A stretch of DNA of 64,000 nucleotides, from NCBI GenBank assembly GCA_029379385.1, contig CM055617.1, positions 1,178,001-1,242,000 on the forward strand, read 5' to 3'. The position numbers were made by a program, and so were the translations under genes. The notes below the pieces were generated by a model. It searched no databases, was not told the origin of the DNA, and was given only the letters and a program-made list of their open reading frames with translations. Position 1 is the first letter of the stretch; the number at the start of each line of letters is the position of its first letter. This document shows, piece by piece, positions 47,713 to 59,000 of the stretch. Origin of the DNA: Quillaja saponaria. Taxonomy: Eukaryota; Streptophyta; Magnoliopsida; Fabales; Quillajaceae.

Positions 47713-48664
47713 TGATGTAAAACAAATAAAGTATTTAAATGCTACCAACCGGGTCTATGGAATACACATATAAAACTGTTATTGCCCCTTGTTGAATGAG
47801 GATGGAAATATAAATTACAAAGCAATTGATAAAATACTCAGCATACAAGTTCTTACAAAAATAAATTCATAAGAAAACTAGCATTTGAAGTTGAAGTTTT
47901 TAGCTTTCCACTAGAGAAAAAAAAAAATTAATAAAGATTTGTATCTACGATGTACTAGTTTCTGTGGCACGTGAGTTGTGTCTATGCAAACAAATTCACA
48001 AAAAGTAATTGTTCTTTTTAATCAATGCCTTGGTGCTATTTTGTGTAATTTATTCTTTTACTGTTTACTAAATAAATTTGGGGGAAATGTTTAACCTAAA
48101 TTAAAATGAAATGAAGAAATATAGAAACAAATATAATTTTCTTCTTTCAAAACATAAATTAGAGGACCAAATTACCAATAGACTTTTTACCAATGAGGTA
48201 CCACCAACAAGCTGCTTTGTCCTTTGTTCATATAGTCTGTGAGCTTAGATTTTGAACCTTTTGGGTTTAACTAGTGAACTAGTTAAGATAAATTCTTTAA
48301 ATTTTTTAATACATAAGATGCTGAAAAAATGTGGATGTATACTTTAACGTTGAACATAATGTTTAGGTCATGAAGGAAGAACTCAAATACTAATGCCTTA
48401 GAAAATGGAGCCTACTAAATCACTTTTTTTCTTGGGACAAGTATATAGTGGGGGAAGATAAGGAGGAAGAGCCAAATTGCAAACCCAAGCTACACAAAAA
48501 CCATAAAGAAGCTAAATTACAGCACAATAATGATGCCAGAAAATGCTAATCGTGTTTCATTTCAGAGCAAAACTTAAGGAACTCTTCAGTTAATATCAGT
48601 AAGCATGTATAGAAAGCGATAGATTCAATTATGGAATAAGAAGACACAAAGGACGCAGATATAC
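47713..48664 (-). other. Leader intron of the RPB8-like gene
   Basis: Runs from the leader-exon donor (CTCAG|GTATAT, minus strand, 48663-48664) towards an acceptor that must lie just upstream of the ATG; TTCCATAG near 47757 is a candidate. The interior is AT-rich without a second gene. Confidence 0.5.
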
Positions 48665-48810
48665 CTGAGCTGCAAACGGTTAGAGGGAGAGAGAGAGTTG
48701 TAGCGTGTGACGGTGTCCCCAAGCCTCGCCGTCGCTGGTTACAGCACTACTGCCCCCTCACTTCTTCTCCTGCAGTTGTTCACTCTATCGGCTTTAACAT
48801 ATTTATAAGG
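48665..48810 (-). promoter_or_regulatory. RPB8 leader exon and TATA box; head-to-head promoter with MIC60 pseudogene
   Basis: The leader exon, minus strand, ends at 48665 and carries a CTCTCTCTCTC tract. A TATA box CCTTATAAAT lies at 48801-48810 on the minus strand. The MIC60 pseudogene starts on the plus strand about 310 bases beyond, so the two share a divergent promoter region. Confidence 0.6.
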
Positions 48811-49121
48811 ACGTGCCTTTACTTTTGTAAACTAGAATATGTCCCAAGGAAAAGTGTTTTCTTTGCAAATATGTTACTGTACATTATCGGCTGTCGCGTG
48901 CTTCTCAGTTCTCAGACACCTCTCCCTCGTGCAATCATTTGGTTAGCCAAGGCTTAGTTTCCTCATCACTGTATAAGAATCCGATCAATCTTAAGCAACG
49001 GTTCGTTTCAATGCTAAAATGGGGAAGAAAAATATTCATCTTGCATCAAAGCCATTTCCTTTGCTCCCCAGTTGTTCAAATTCCTCGTTTTAATTCAGTC
49101 ATTGAGGCAGAGGCCAGCACC

Positions 49122-51555
49122 ATGTTGCGGAGGTACCTATCTTTGTAGTTATCATTTGTTAAGCTCAATTCCCAGAATCAATGGCTTCAAGGGAATTATA
49201 CAGAGAAGAGGGAGGGAGAAAGAGAGAAGAGAGAGACAGAAAATCTAGCCCATCAGGTGCTAGCCAGTTTCCTTCATTTTTTCGACCATCCCCCTACATA
49301 CGTACAATACTACTTATATATACAACAGAAAATATTGAAATGCCTAAACTAACCCTGTTCCAAATTGACCCATAACATCATTATCTATAATATTTTTCTC
49401 TTTTTGCCTTTTGTTTTTTTCCTAATATTAATTTGCTAAATGGGTAACCTTCTGGTTTGTACATTCAGCTTTGATTACTTTGTTTTGAGGATGCTCTCAT
49501 GTCCGGTCGTGTTGATTGCAGGTCAATTGTAAAAATTTCATCTCGTGGAGATCTTAGAAGTATCCCAGGAGGCCAGGACATTTGAACACCTAGGTACTTA
49601 AATATGTTGTGAATATTTTTATTTTTATTTTCAATTCAGTTTATTCAATATACACACCTTAAGATACAGCTCGCTTTTGGATTTCTATATCATATGCATT
49701 CTGAACTTGGAGCAGCTGTTGGGCATGCAAATGAAGACTTTCATCTATATTTTGAACAATCCTTGGTGTCCAAGCTTCATTAAAATGGCTCCTGAACTAG
49801 TGCAGTGGGTTTTGTTAGCTACTGCAAAAATAGTGCTACTAGGCTTTCCTTTATTTTCTCTATTTGTGCTTAGGAGGTAAAAATGTTATGGATGGAGAGA
49901 TGTTGAAATTAAAACTTTTTTCTTGCAGTGCAAATCATTACAACAGGAAACAAAACCCATTTGGATATTTTGATCCTTGAATTATGATATCCATTATATA
50001 TTTGTGAATTGTGAGTAAATTGTTGATTTTGGTAAGTTGGGGGGGGAGGGGAAGGGAGGAATAAACCCCTGCTTCCAAGAGAGTCAGACCTTAGACCTCG
50101 TGAAAAGCAGGAAATGTCAGGTGCCGCTCCAAGAGACTACTGGCGAAATCTAGTCTTACAAGTATTGAACATTGACTTCCAAAAATATGTTATCCATTTG
50201 CAAACTTGACATCAACATTGAACAGGCTTAATTTGGTATTCATGTTTGAATCTGTTTAATTATTATCATTCACAAGATTAAGCTGTGATCTTCTTAGTAA
50301 CATATATGTTGAAAAGCTATCCCATCTATCTATTAACTTATCAGTCATTTGATATTTAAAATATTGAATTATCCAAACATGGAAGTTGATGTCTTTAAGT
50401 TTTTCGTCCCTAATGCTAGATAAATGCCCTGTGCATGGGACTCCATGGACGATCGGAAGAAGCTTGCCAAACTCATGCTGCTCACAACTTAGGCATTATC
50501 TCTTTTCTAATTTATTTGTGATATTATTTTTATCTTTGTTAGTTAGAAGAGTCTGAAATCCCATTTTATTTTTATACCATCTGATCAGTTTTTGGCCTTT
50601 CAAATTGATCATATGTGCATGAATCTTGCAAAGAGCACTAGCACCAGAAGATGCATTGTTCAAAGGACTGCCAATTCATACAGAAATAGAGGCCTTGCGC
50701 TCTTATCTTGAAGGAATTGATATGGATTCAGTTTTAGATTTGGTACTATCATCCCGTCCTGATGAGACATGGAACAATGGCACCGATACTCTATTGGAGT
50801 TAAATCAGAAGGCAAGTTGTCTTTTTGGCCATTTTGACGTTTATGTTACTCAATGATGAGAATAGTTTCTGATTGTGATGTTCAATTGTTCATCAGTGCT
50901 ATAAATTGTTATCTTCTGCTACTTTGTTAAGTTGCTTTGATACTACTAGCTAAGTCTCTGAAGCATCCAGAATGTCAGCCTCATGAAGTCAAATGTGTTG
51001 TTCTTTGTTGTTCTTTGTTGGACTGATGTTTGAGTGTCTGTATTTCTCTAATTCTGCCCATCAAATTTTGGATTTAACCCAAATCTGTCTAACTACTTCT
51101 GCTTCTCACAGTTTGATGCCATAAAATATTCATTTAAACATTTCAGCTTCATCATGCCAGGAGGTGGTGGTATATATCTTGACGCACTCTTTGGCCCATG
51201 TATCATCCAGATTAAAGGTGTGCAGATAAGAAACCAGCAAGTGTTCTAAAGGACAAAATATAACTCGTTATATGCTCTTCATGTTGGGCTATGGTTTTTT
51301 CAGGCTAAGGAAGCTGATCAGTCTGGTGATGGAACTGAATCTGCATCAGTGAAATTGAGAGCTACTTGGCTGAAGGAAACCTTGCTGAAGCAGCAAATGT
51401 TCTGGAAGAATGAGTCAGGAGCACACAAGCTGCAGATATTGTTGGGGATTGGGTGAGGCAAGCAAGGAACAGGGCTATCACAGAACAAGCTGTAACTCTT
51501 CTTCTATCCTATGCTGCTTCTATAGTTCTATTAGCCTTACCTAAATCTTGAATTT
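49122..51555 (+). pseudogene. MIC60: MIC60 (mitofilin, MICOS subunit) pseudogene, ends kept, middle lost
   Basis: MIC60 is the inner-membrane core of the MICOS complex that forms crista junctions. Exon 1 (49122-49132, MLRR) is spliced by good sites to exon 2 from 49522, but this reaches a TGA at 49583-49585 after SIVKISSRGDLRSIPGGQDI. About 400 codons of the middle are then absent. The 3' exons are recognisable: about 50625-50811 (DALFKGLPIHTEIEALRSYL, DSVLDLVLSSRPDET, DTLLELNQK), 51112-51217 (FDAIKYSFKHFSFIMPGGGG) and 51304 onward. The second has a 4-base disturbance near 51174-51180 that shifts the frame before ILTHSLAHVSSRLK. The third has another shift near 51350 and a TGA at 51411-51413 inside the VLEE-VR motif; DIVGDWVRQARNRAITEQA is still readable after it. 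The donor after the first 3' exon is GCAAGT. No intact protein can be made. Confidence 0.85.
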
Positions 51556-54080
51556 TGGATGTTCACTAATTCAATGATTTAGTGCATAAGCTCTCAAGGT
51601 CGCATATGCATGCCAACATTAATTTTTTGACATTTTAGATCATTACAGACAAGAAAACCAAGCTAACCTCTCTCTTAGCAGTTTAAGTATTCTACAGTTT
51701 CTGATGTATTTTTTTCCCTCAACTCAGTACATGTTTGTAAAGCTTTGTAGCTCCGGTTTCTGCACCCATGGACAAAAAAAAAAATAAAAAAAAATCAATA
51801 AATTTGAATCCCTTGTTGAAGTTTATTAGCTCATCTGGTGAAGTTCAGTAAAATACAGACAGGACAAAGATTGGATGGCAATCTAGCTTTATCAGGATTC
51901 GATGGCTTTTGACAATGCAGCCTTCTCTAACTCGTTTCTCCTTTGTCTGTCTCAATAGGCAAAGCTTGTTGTAAAGTGGCTGGATTTGGATGGCAGGTAA
52001 CATGCAAAGTAAATTCTCTGTAATCAGACAAGAAGTAGTGACAACTGTAAGCACCAATCTGGATGTAATGCTATTCAAATACTTATTTTTTTTCTTTCTA
52101 TTTCTATATTTTTTAGTAGGGCTCCCGACCAGGAACACTGAAAATTTATTCTTCATGGTTAACAATTTGTTATTTGATTCCGAGGAGGATAACATGAACA
52201 ACCAATTCTTTGACTTTTTTGATGCGTGCACATTAAGAAACTTACCATCCTAAAAATGGAACATTACTTACTGTTCATTACAATCATTAACATGAAATAA
52301 TTAATATGCTACTTAATCATTGTCAACGAGTTGGAATTGTTAGCTCCACAAACAAAAACACCTTATTTATTAGATTTTTGAATACTAAAAGTGTTTGTCA
52401 GTATTATTCTTCAAAATCTAACCAAAAAAGAAGAAGTTTCATTTCATTAATTTTTTCCTTTAAAACAGAGCTGGCCCAACATCTCAGTAGGTAGCAGAAG
52501 AGGTACTGAAATTGAGGATTATACAACTCAAACAACTGCAATCATCATGTGTTTATTATTATTTCTTAAGAAGGAAAACCAACTAGTTGCAGCTTTTGTG
52601 CTCTAGTTTTCAACTTTATTACTGGCATAGTGGCATGGGTCCCAATCATTCTAGGGACTAAACAGCAAATCCTTTATAGAGCATGACTAATTAGTATTTT
52701 TTATGAAATAGTTAATTGATTATTCTAAAAGTGTTCTAAGCTCACTTAAATATGCTAATGCAATTGTTATCAATAATTTGGTTGTAAACTAATAATCACG
52801 TGTTTTTTTCTTCTCTAAAATAACTAATAATAATCCATATAAGAAAATATTTATATACAGCAAATAATATGTAACTTAGCCAGCTAAGAGACAGGTTGTA
52901 CATGGCTTGGCTAAATGATTCTCCTCCTTTTTCAATTAAGGGATCGGCTCCTAAACCATGTCGTTACTGTATTTACATCAATGTCAATTTTTTTAGAACA
53001 CAAATCCTTTCATATCAAACCTATACAATGAAAAATAAATAAATCTATACTAGGTTCATAATCTCTTATTCGTGAGCTCGATTTAAATTCAATATATTTT
53101 TTAAATAAGTAAGAATTTAATTTAATTTTAAAACTTATTTTATTAATAAGATGTTTAAAATTTATAAAAATCAACTCGTAATATAAGCTCATCTTATTTT
53201 ATATAACTTAAATAAATATTTTTTTATTATATATTTAAATATTGTACTTTAAGTATTTAATTAGTTAATTGGCAATGTCTGATTAAGTCGTGTATACAAA
53301 TATTTTTTAAATAGCTCTATTTAAAAAATATTGTATAAAAAGTTAAAAAAAATGTTTGGATCAATTAATATAAAATTGTTGTGAGATAAAAAAAATTGTT
53401 TGATTTGATTTTTTAAATGAATATTGAGTATTAAAATTACTAAAACAATTAATTTAATAAATATTATGACTATATTTTTTAAATAAAATAATAATTAAAT
53501 TTTTTTTGAGTTTTTCTTGTTTTTTATTTGAAAAAGTCTTTCTATTTTTTCTAGTTTTAGCTTTTAGAATTTTAAATATCTAAAAATATTTTTTCGTAAA
53601 ACTTAAAAATAAAATTTTTATTACCCAACAGCTTTGTCTGTTTTAAAAACTAAATCAAACATAATATTGTACAAATATTAAATTAATACTTTTTGACAAA
53701 TTTTTCTTACAAAGTAACTTGGAATAGTAAATTTTATTTTTTTTATTGCTGTTTAAGACATAAAGGAGAAATTTAAAAATTTAACTTTAATTATTTTTTT
53801 TAAGCGAGCACTTAATATCAGATTAGCTTACTATTTAGATTTTAAGCCGACCCTAACCCAGTCTCTAATTATGTAATTTCAGCCAAAAAAGTACGTATAG
53901 CGCCAAAGGCCCAAAGCCAAGCCGTCAAGGTTCGGGGCTCGGGCTTTCAGCTTGTCGGTGGTCCTGTTACGGCGAGGCTGTGAAAGAGCACACAAGTACA
54001 AACACTTCAGTATCCATGGAAATGAAAACGTAAATAATTATTTTAAAAAAAAAAAAAAAAAAACCTAAAAGGGCAAAATA
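51556..54080. other. AT-rich spacer
   Basis: No gene recognised. ORFs near 51845-52253 are on both strands and lack domain features. From about 52.8 to 53.8 kb the sequence is extremely AT-rich. The last 200 bases (53.88-54.08 kb) are GC-richer, then contain a long A-run near 54044-54063, and merge into the CSI1 leader. Confidence 0.45.
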
Positions 54081-56092
54081 TACAACAAATTTTCTTCTAC
54101 CAAAGCGCCTCTTTTCCTTTATCCCCTTGTTCTTCTTCTTCATGCTTCCTTTCCTTGTACGAAACCAATAGATGCATCACAGAGCTTAATCGTTTCGCAG
54201 TCACTGAAGGTCAGCCTCTCATGCTCTCTCTTTCATTTTTAGCTGTTTGCAGTCATTAAAATGGCGAATTCTATGAGATTCATCAATTTAGCTGATTAAA
54301 TTGATGAATTTGGTTTCGTGCATTACTCTGATTTTGTTTGAATCTGTTTGATCTTTCGTTGACTATATAGTAAAAAGTTCAACTTCGATCTGTCAATAGC
54401 TGAGCTACTGCTTACTTATCCAATTTTATGGTACAATGCTCGAATTGATTTCCTTTTTTTAAAAAAAAAGAAAAGAAAAAGAATCCTGTTTGTTTGTCGA
54501 GAAGAGGAAATTTTCAGTTAACCAAAATTCAATTTGTTACCATCTAGTGCTCAGTAATTTTATTTGGTAGATCAGTATTTTATGGTGAAGCATTGGCATT
54601 CCAATGATATGGACTGCTTTGGCTTAGCTCCGTCAATCTGTTGAAATTGGAATTAGGATCGGGTTGTTCTTGTTGTTGGGTTCAGTTCCATTGATCTGCA
54701 TTTTAAAAATTAATCTGACTGCTTTTGTTATTGGTTTGGCAGGAGGGAGGCTTTGATGTTTTGATTGTATCTCCAGTGTAGATCTGGAGAAGCGCAGGAT
54801 TCTGGATTAATCTGCTTGGGAATCTTGAAGTGGAGCAAAGCTGGCTGCTAGTGTGGCTTGGAGGTTAGCTGCCAGCAATGGTAGCAGCCTTACTGCTAAT
54901 GATCTGGTACTTCTTTCATATTTTTCTTCTATTTCTTGCATGTTTGTCTGTATCAATCCAAGAGTCAATTACAATAGAAATGCCTTAAGCCTAATGCAAG
55001 GCATAAGAATATGTCGATATAAGCACAAAATGCTGGATCATGTTTCCAATTAGTATATCTGGTCATTCGGAGCCATATACATATTGTTCGGTTAGACTAA
55101 AGGCATACTCTCCATGTGCAGTGTGGGAATTTAGATGTACCTTTAGCAACTAGGAATGTTCCTTCTTTCTTCTTTTTTTCTAATGCTGTACTCTCCTGGG
55201 GTAGTATGGATTTTAGATAGTACTTTTGGCAATTAAAACCTTTTTGCTGGCTGTTTCTTATCTCCCAACTGTCTTTGGAAATACATATATTTATGTGTGT
55301 GTGTGACTTTTCTTTGAAATGATGGGTGTCCCATTAATGGAAATTAGGATAGTGGTAAGAACTGAACCATCTCTTTTTCCACTCTAGAAAACTGACATTG
55401 CCTTTGGAATTTGGATCCGTTCTGGGAAAGTAACCCTAGAAGGTTTTGTACAGCTGTGTGAAATTGTGCTAATCATGACATTGCAGGTTGATGCAAGGAA
55501 AAAATTGCATTAGTAAAAGCAAGGGTGGTATTATTAAAAGTTTTCATATATTTTGCCTAACATTCATGCATGTTTATCTTCCTTAGTGAGTCTGTTGAGC
55601 TTTTGCTCAGTAACCAGTATAATGAATCGTTATTTTGTATATCCTTCTTCCTTTCCTTTATTGAGAATAGAATAGTGTTCAGGCCTTCAGGGTGCATTGA
55701 TCTATCTTTCTTTTGTATACCCTGTTATTTGGTTTGAATTTTTTCTTTCCTGTTGCTTGATAAGATGCAACTATTCAATTTGAAATGAGCAGCAATTTCA
55801 TCTTTTTAGTAATTTGAGTTGTCAGTTGTCACATCTTTCCTACAAGAAATTTAGTTACGGTGGCCATATAATGGCTGGCTAACTGAGATTAGATCTTAAT
55901 TTTTGTCCAACTGACTTATAGTCTAATGGCACCTTCATCCCTATTAATATATGGGTGAAGCAACCATTGAATTGTATATACATTACCATTATCGTTATTA
56001 TTATTTTACTTTTGCTCTTTTGGTTGCAGGAAAGAAATGGTGAGGGCAAAGGTCAAGATTCAGAACCCCCGACTCCACATTCTGTTGTAAAG
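54081..56092 (+). promoter_or_regulatory. CSI1 leader: three exons with upstream ORFs
   Basis: Leader exon 1 ends near 54208 (GAAG|GTCAGC). Exon 2 runs from the acceptor TTGGCAG at 54742 to 54906 (GATCTG|GTACTT), and exon 3 starts at 56030. Exon 2 holds a minimal upstream ORF (ATG TTT TGA, 54756-54764) and the start of a 29-codon upstream ORF (54878), which continues in exon 3 and stops at 56088-56090, 2 bases before the first in-frame ATG of CSI1. The frame of CSI1 is open from 54829 through exon 3, with family-like codons, but has no ATG there. Confidence 0.65.
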
Positions 56093-59000
56093 ATGGGTTT
56101 GAGGTAGATTAAGATATTTAAGAATGCTTCTATGAGTATGTAGCTGATGTTAGAGACCAGATTCCAACATAAATGCTTGTAACTTATGCAGTCAGCACAT
56201 GTTATGCTTCAGTAACGGTATCTGTGCTTGTAGTCAACACCTGTCTGGCCTCCTTGACATACTGCATCTGTTGTCGAATTCGTGTCTAATCTAAAGTTTA
56301 GAGGCTATATGTTTTGGAGAGATTCTGTTGTCATAGAAGCTAAGGATGCCATCAACTTTGTGACTATTTGATCTTTGTACTATGAATTAAGAACCACCCA
56401 ACATAAATTATAATAATATTCTAACTTTATAGAAATTTGATGATTAGGAATTAGGATGGTATTATGTTTAACTAAAGAAGCTTTAGCACCTTATATTCTT
56501 CTTATGGTTACAGGGAGCGTAGTAGCATGGAGGATCCTGATGGGACACTAGCAAGTGTTGCTCAATGCATTGAGCAGTTGCGTCAGAGCTCGTCATCTGT
56601 GCAAGAGAAGGAGTTTTCCTTGAAGCAGTTGTCGGGACTTATTGATACACGTGAAAATGCTTTCAGTGCTGTAGGATCTCATTCTCAGGCAGTTCCAGTA
56701 CTTGTTTCTCTTCTCCGATCAGGGACACTGGCTGTCAAGATACAAGCTGCAACTGTTTTAGGCTCTCTTTGTAAAGAAAATGAGCTTAGGGTGAAAGTCT
56801 TGCTTGGAGGATGCATTCCACCATTGCTTGGTTTACTCAAGTCCAGCTCAGCAGAAGGTCAAGTTGCATCTGCCAAGACTATTTATGCTGTTTCTCAAGG
56901 TGGTGCTAGGGATCATGTTGGATCAAAAATCTTTTCAACTGAAGGAGTTGTGCCTGTTCTGTGGGAGCAGCTGAAGAAGGGGCTGAAAGCTGGAAATGTG
57001 GTTGATAGCCTGTTGACAGGAGCACTGAAAAATCTTTCCAGCAGTACTGAGGGATTTTGGAATGCTACACTACAAGCTGGAGGAGTGGATATACTAGGGA
57101 AGTTGCTGACTACAGGACAGTCAAGCACTCTAGCAAATGTGTGCTTTCTACTTGCTTCTATGATGATGGAGGATGCATCAGTTTGTTCCAAGGTATTGTC
57201 TGCAGAGGCAACAAAGCAACTCCTCAAACTATTAGGATCTGGTAATGAGGCCTCTGTTAGAGCTGAAGCAGCAGGTGCTCTTAAATCTCTTTCTGCCCAG
57301 TGTAAAGAAGCAAGGCGGGAGATAGCTAATTTTAATGGCATTCCTGCTTTAATAAATGCTACAATAGCTCCCTCAAAAGAATTCATGCAGGGTGAGTATG
57401 CACAAGCATTGCAGGAGAATGCTATGTGTGCTCTAGCTAACATTTCTGGGGGTTTGTCTTATGTCATCTCAAGCCTTGGTCAAAGCCTTGAATCATGCAA
57501 CTCACCTGCCCAAATTGCTGACACATTGGGGGCATTAGCTTCGGCTCTTATGATATATGATAGCAACGAAGAATCTACTAGAGCATCCGACCCTCTTGTG
57601 GTCGAGCAGACATTGCTTAAGCAGCTCAAATCTCACTTACCCTTTCTTGTGCAAGAGAGAACAATTGAAGCCCTAGCTAGTCTGTATGGTAATACCATAC
57701 TTGCAATCAAACTTGCAAATTCTGATGCAAAACGTTTGCTAGTTGGTTTGATAACAATGGCAGCCAATGATGTTCAAGATGAACTTATAAAAGCTCTCTT
57801 GACATTGTGCAATAGTGAAGGCAGTCTATGGCATGCACTTCAAGGCCGTGAAGGAGTTCAGCTGTTGATATCCCTTCTTGGGCTTTCATCAGAACAGCAG
57901 CAAGAATGTGCAGTTGCACTGCTTTGCCTTCTCTCTAATGAAAACGATGAAAGTAAATGGGCTATTACAGCTGCTGGTGGCATACCTCCGCTTGTTCAGA
58001 TTTTGGAGACAGGATCTGCAAAAGCCAAGGAAGATTCAGCGGCAATTCTTAGGAACTTGTGCAATCACAGTGAAGATATTCGTGCGTGTGTTGAAAGTGC
58101 TGATGCTGTTCCTGCTCTATTGTGGCTATTGAAGAATGGAAGCCCAAACGGGAAGGAAATAGCAGCAAAGACTTTGAATCATTTAATTCATAAATCTGAT
58201 ACAGCGACTATCAGCCAGCTTACTGCTTTATTAACCAGTGATCTACCTGAATCTAAAGTTTATGTTTTGGATGCTTTGAGAAGTATGCTTTCTGTTGCTC
58301 CCCTTAAAGATATATTACGTGATGGTAGTGCTGCAAGTGATGCCATTAATACGATGATAAAAATATTGAGCTCCACTAAGGAAGAAACTCAGGCAAAGTC
58401 TGCATCAGCGCTAGCAGGCATTTTTGAAATCAGGAAAGACTTGCGTGAAAGTAGCATTGCTGTAAAAACCCTTTGGTCAGCCATGAAGTTGCTTAATGTT
58501 GAATCTGAAAGTATCTTAGTGGAGTCCTCACGCTGCCTATCTGCAATATTCATTTCCATCAGAGAGAACCGAGATGTGGCTGCCGTGGCTAGGGATGCAT
58601 TGCCTCCCTTAATTATGCTAGCAAACTCTTCAGGTCTGGAAGTTGCAGAGTTGGCAACATGTGCCCTGGCAAATCTTATCCTGGATGGTGAAATTTCAGA
58701 TAAAGCTGTTGCTGAAGAGGTTCTGTTGCCTGCTACTAGGGTGTTGCGTGAAGGCACGGCTTCTGGAAAAACCCAAGCTGCAGCAGCAATTTCACGCCTC
58801 TTAGGATCTCGAAAAATTGATTATGCGTTAACTGATTGTGTAAATCGTGCTGGAACAGTTCTTGCATTAGTTTCCTTTTTGGATTCTTCTGTTAGTGGAT
58901 CTATTGCCACTTCAGAAGTACTGGAAGCACTTGCAATTCTGTCCAGGTCTGACGAGGCCAGTGGGCATGCTAAACCTGCATGGGCAGTATTAGCTGAATA

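Noticed and set aside
50035..50060. G-rich run that might form a quadruplex
   Set aside because: Only one G8 run and short purine tract; not enough G-tracts in register.
51845..52253. Overlapping ORFs on both strands after the MIC60 pseudogene
   Set aside because: No recognisable motif, low-complexity Lys/Asn or Phe runs typical of AT-rich spacer.
56913..57443. Minus-strand ORFs opposite CSI1 (also near 58389-58757)
   Set aside because: Shadows of Ala/Leu/Ser-rich armadillo repeats on the coding strand.
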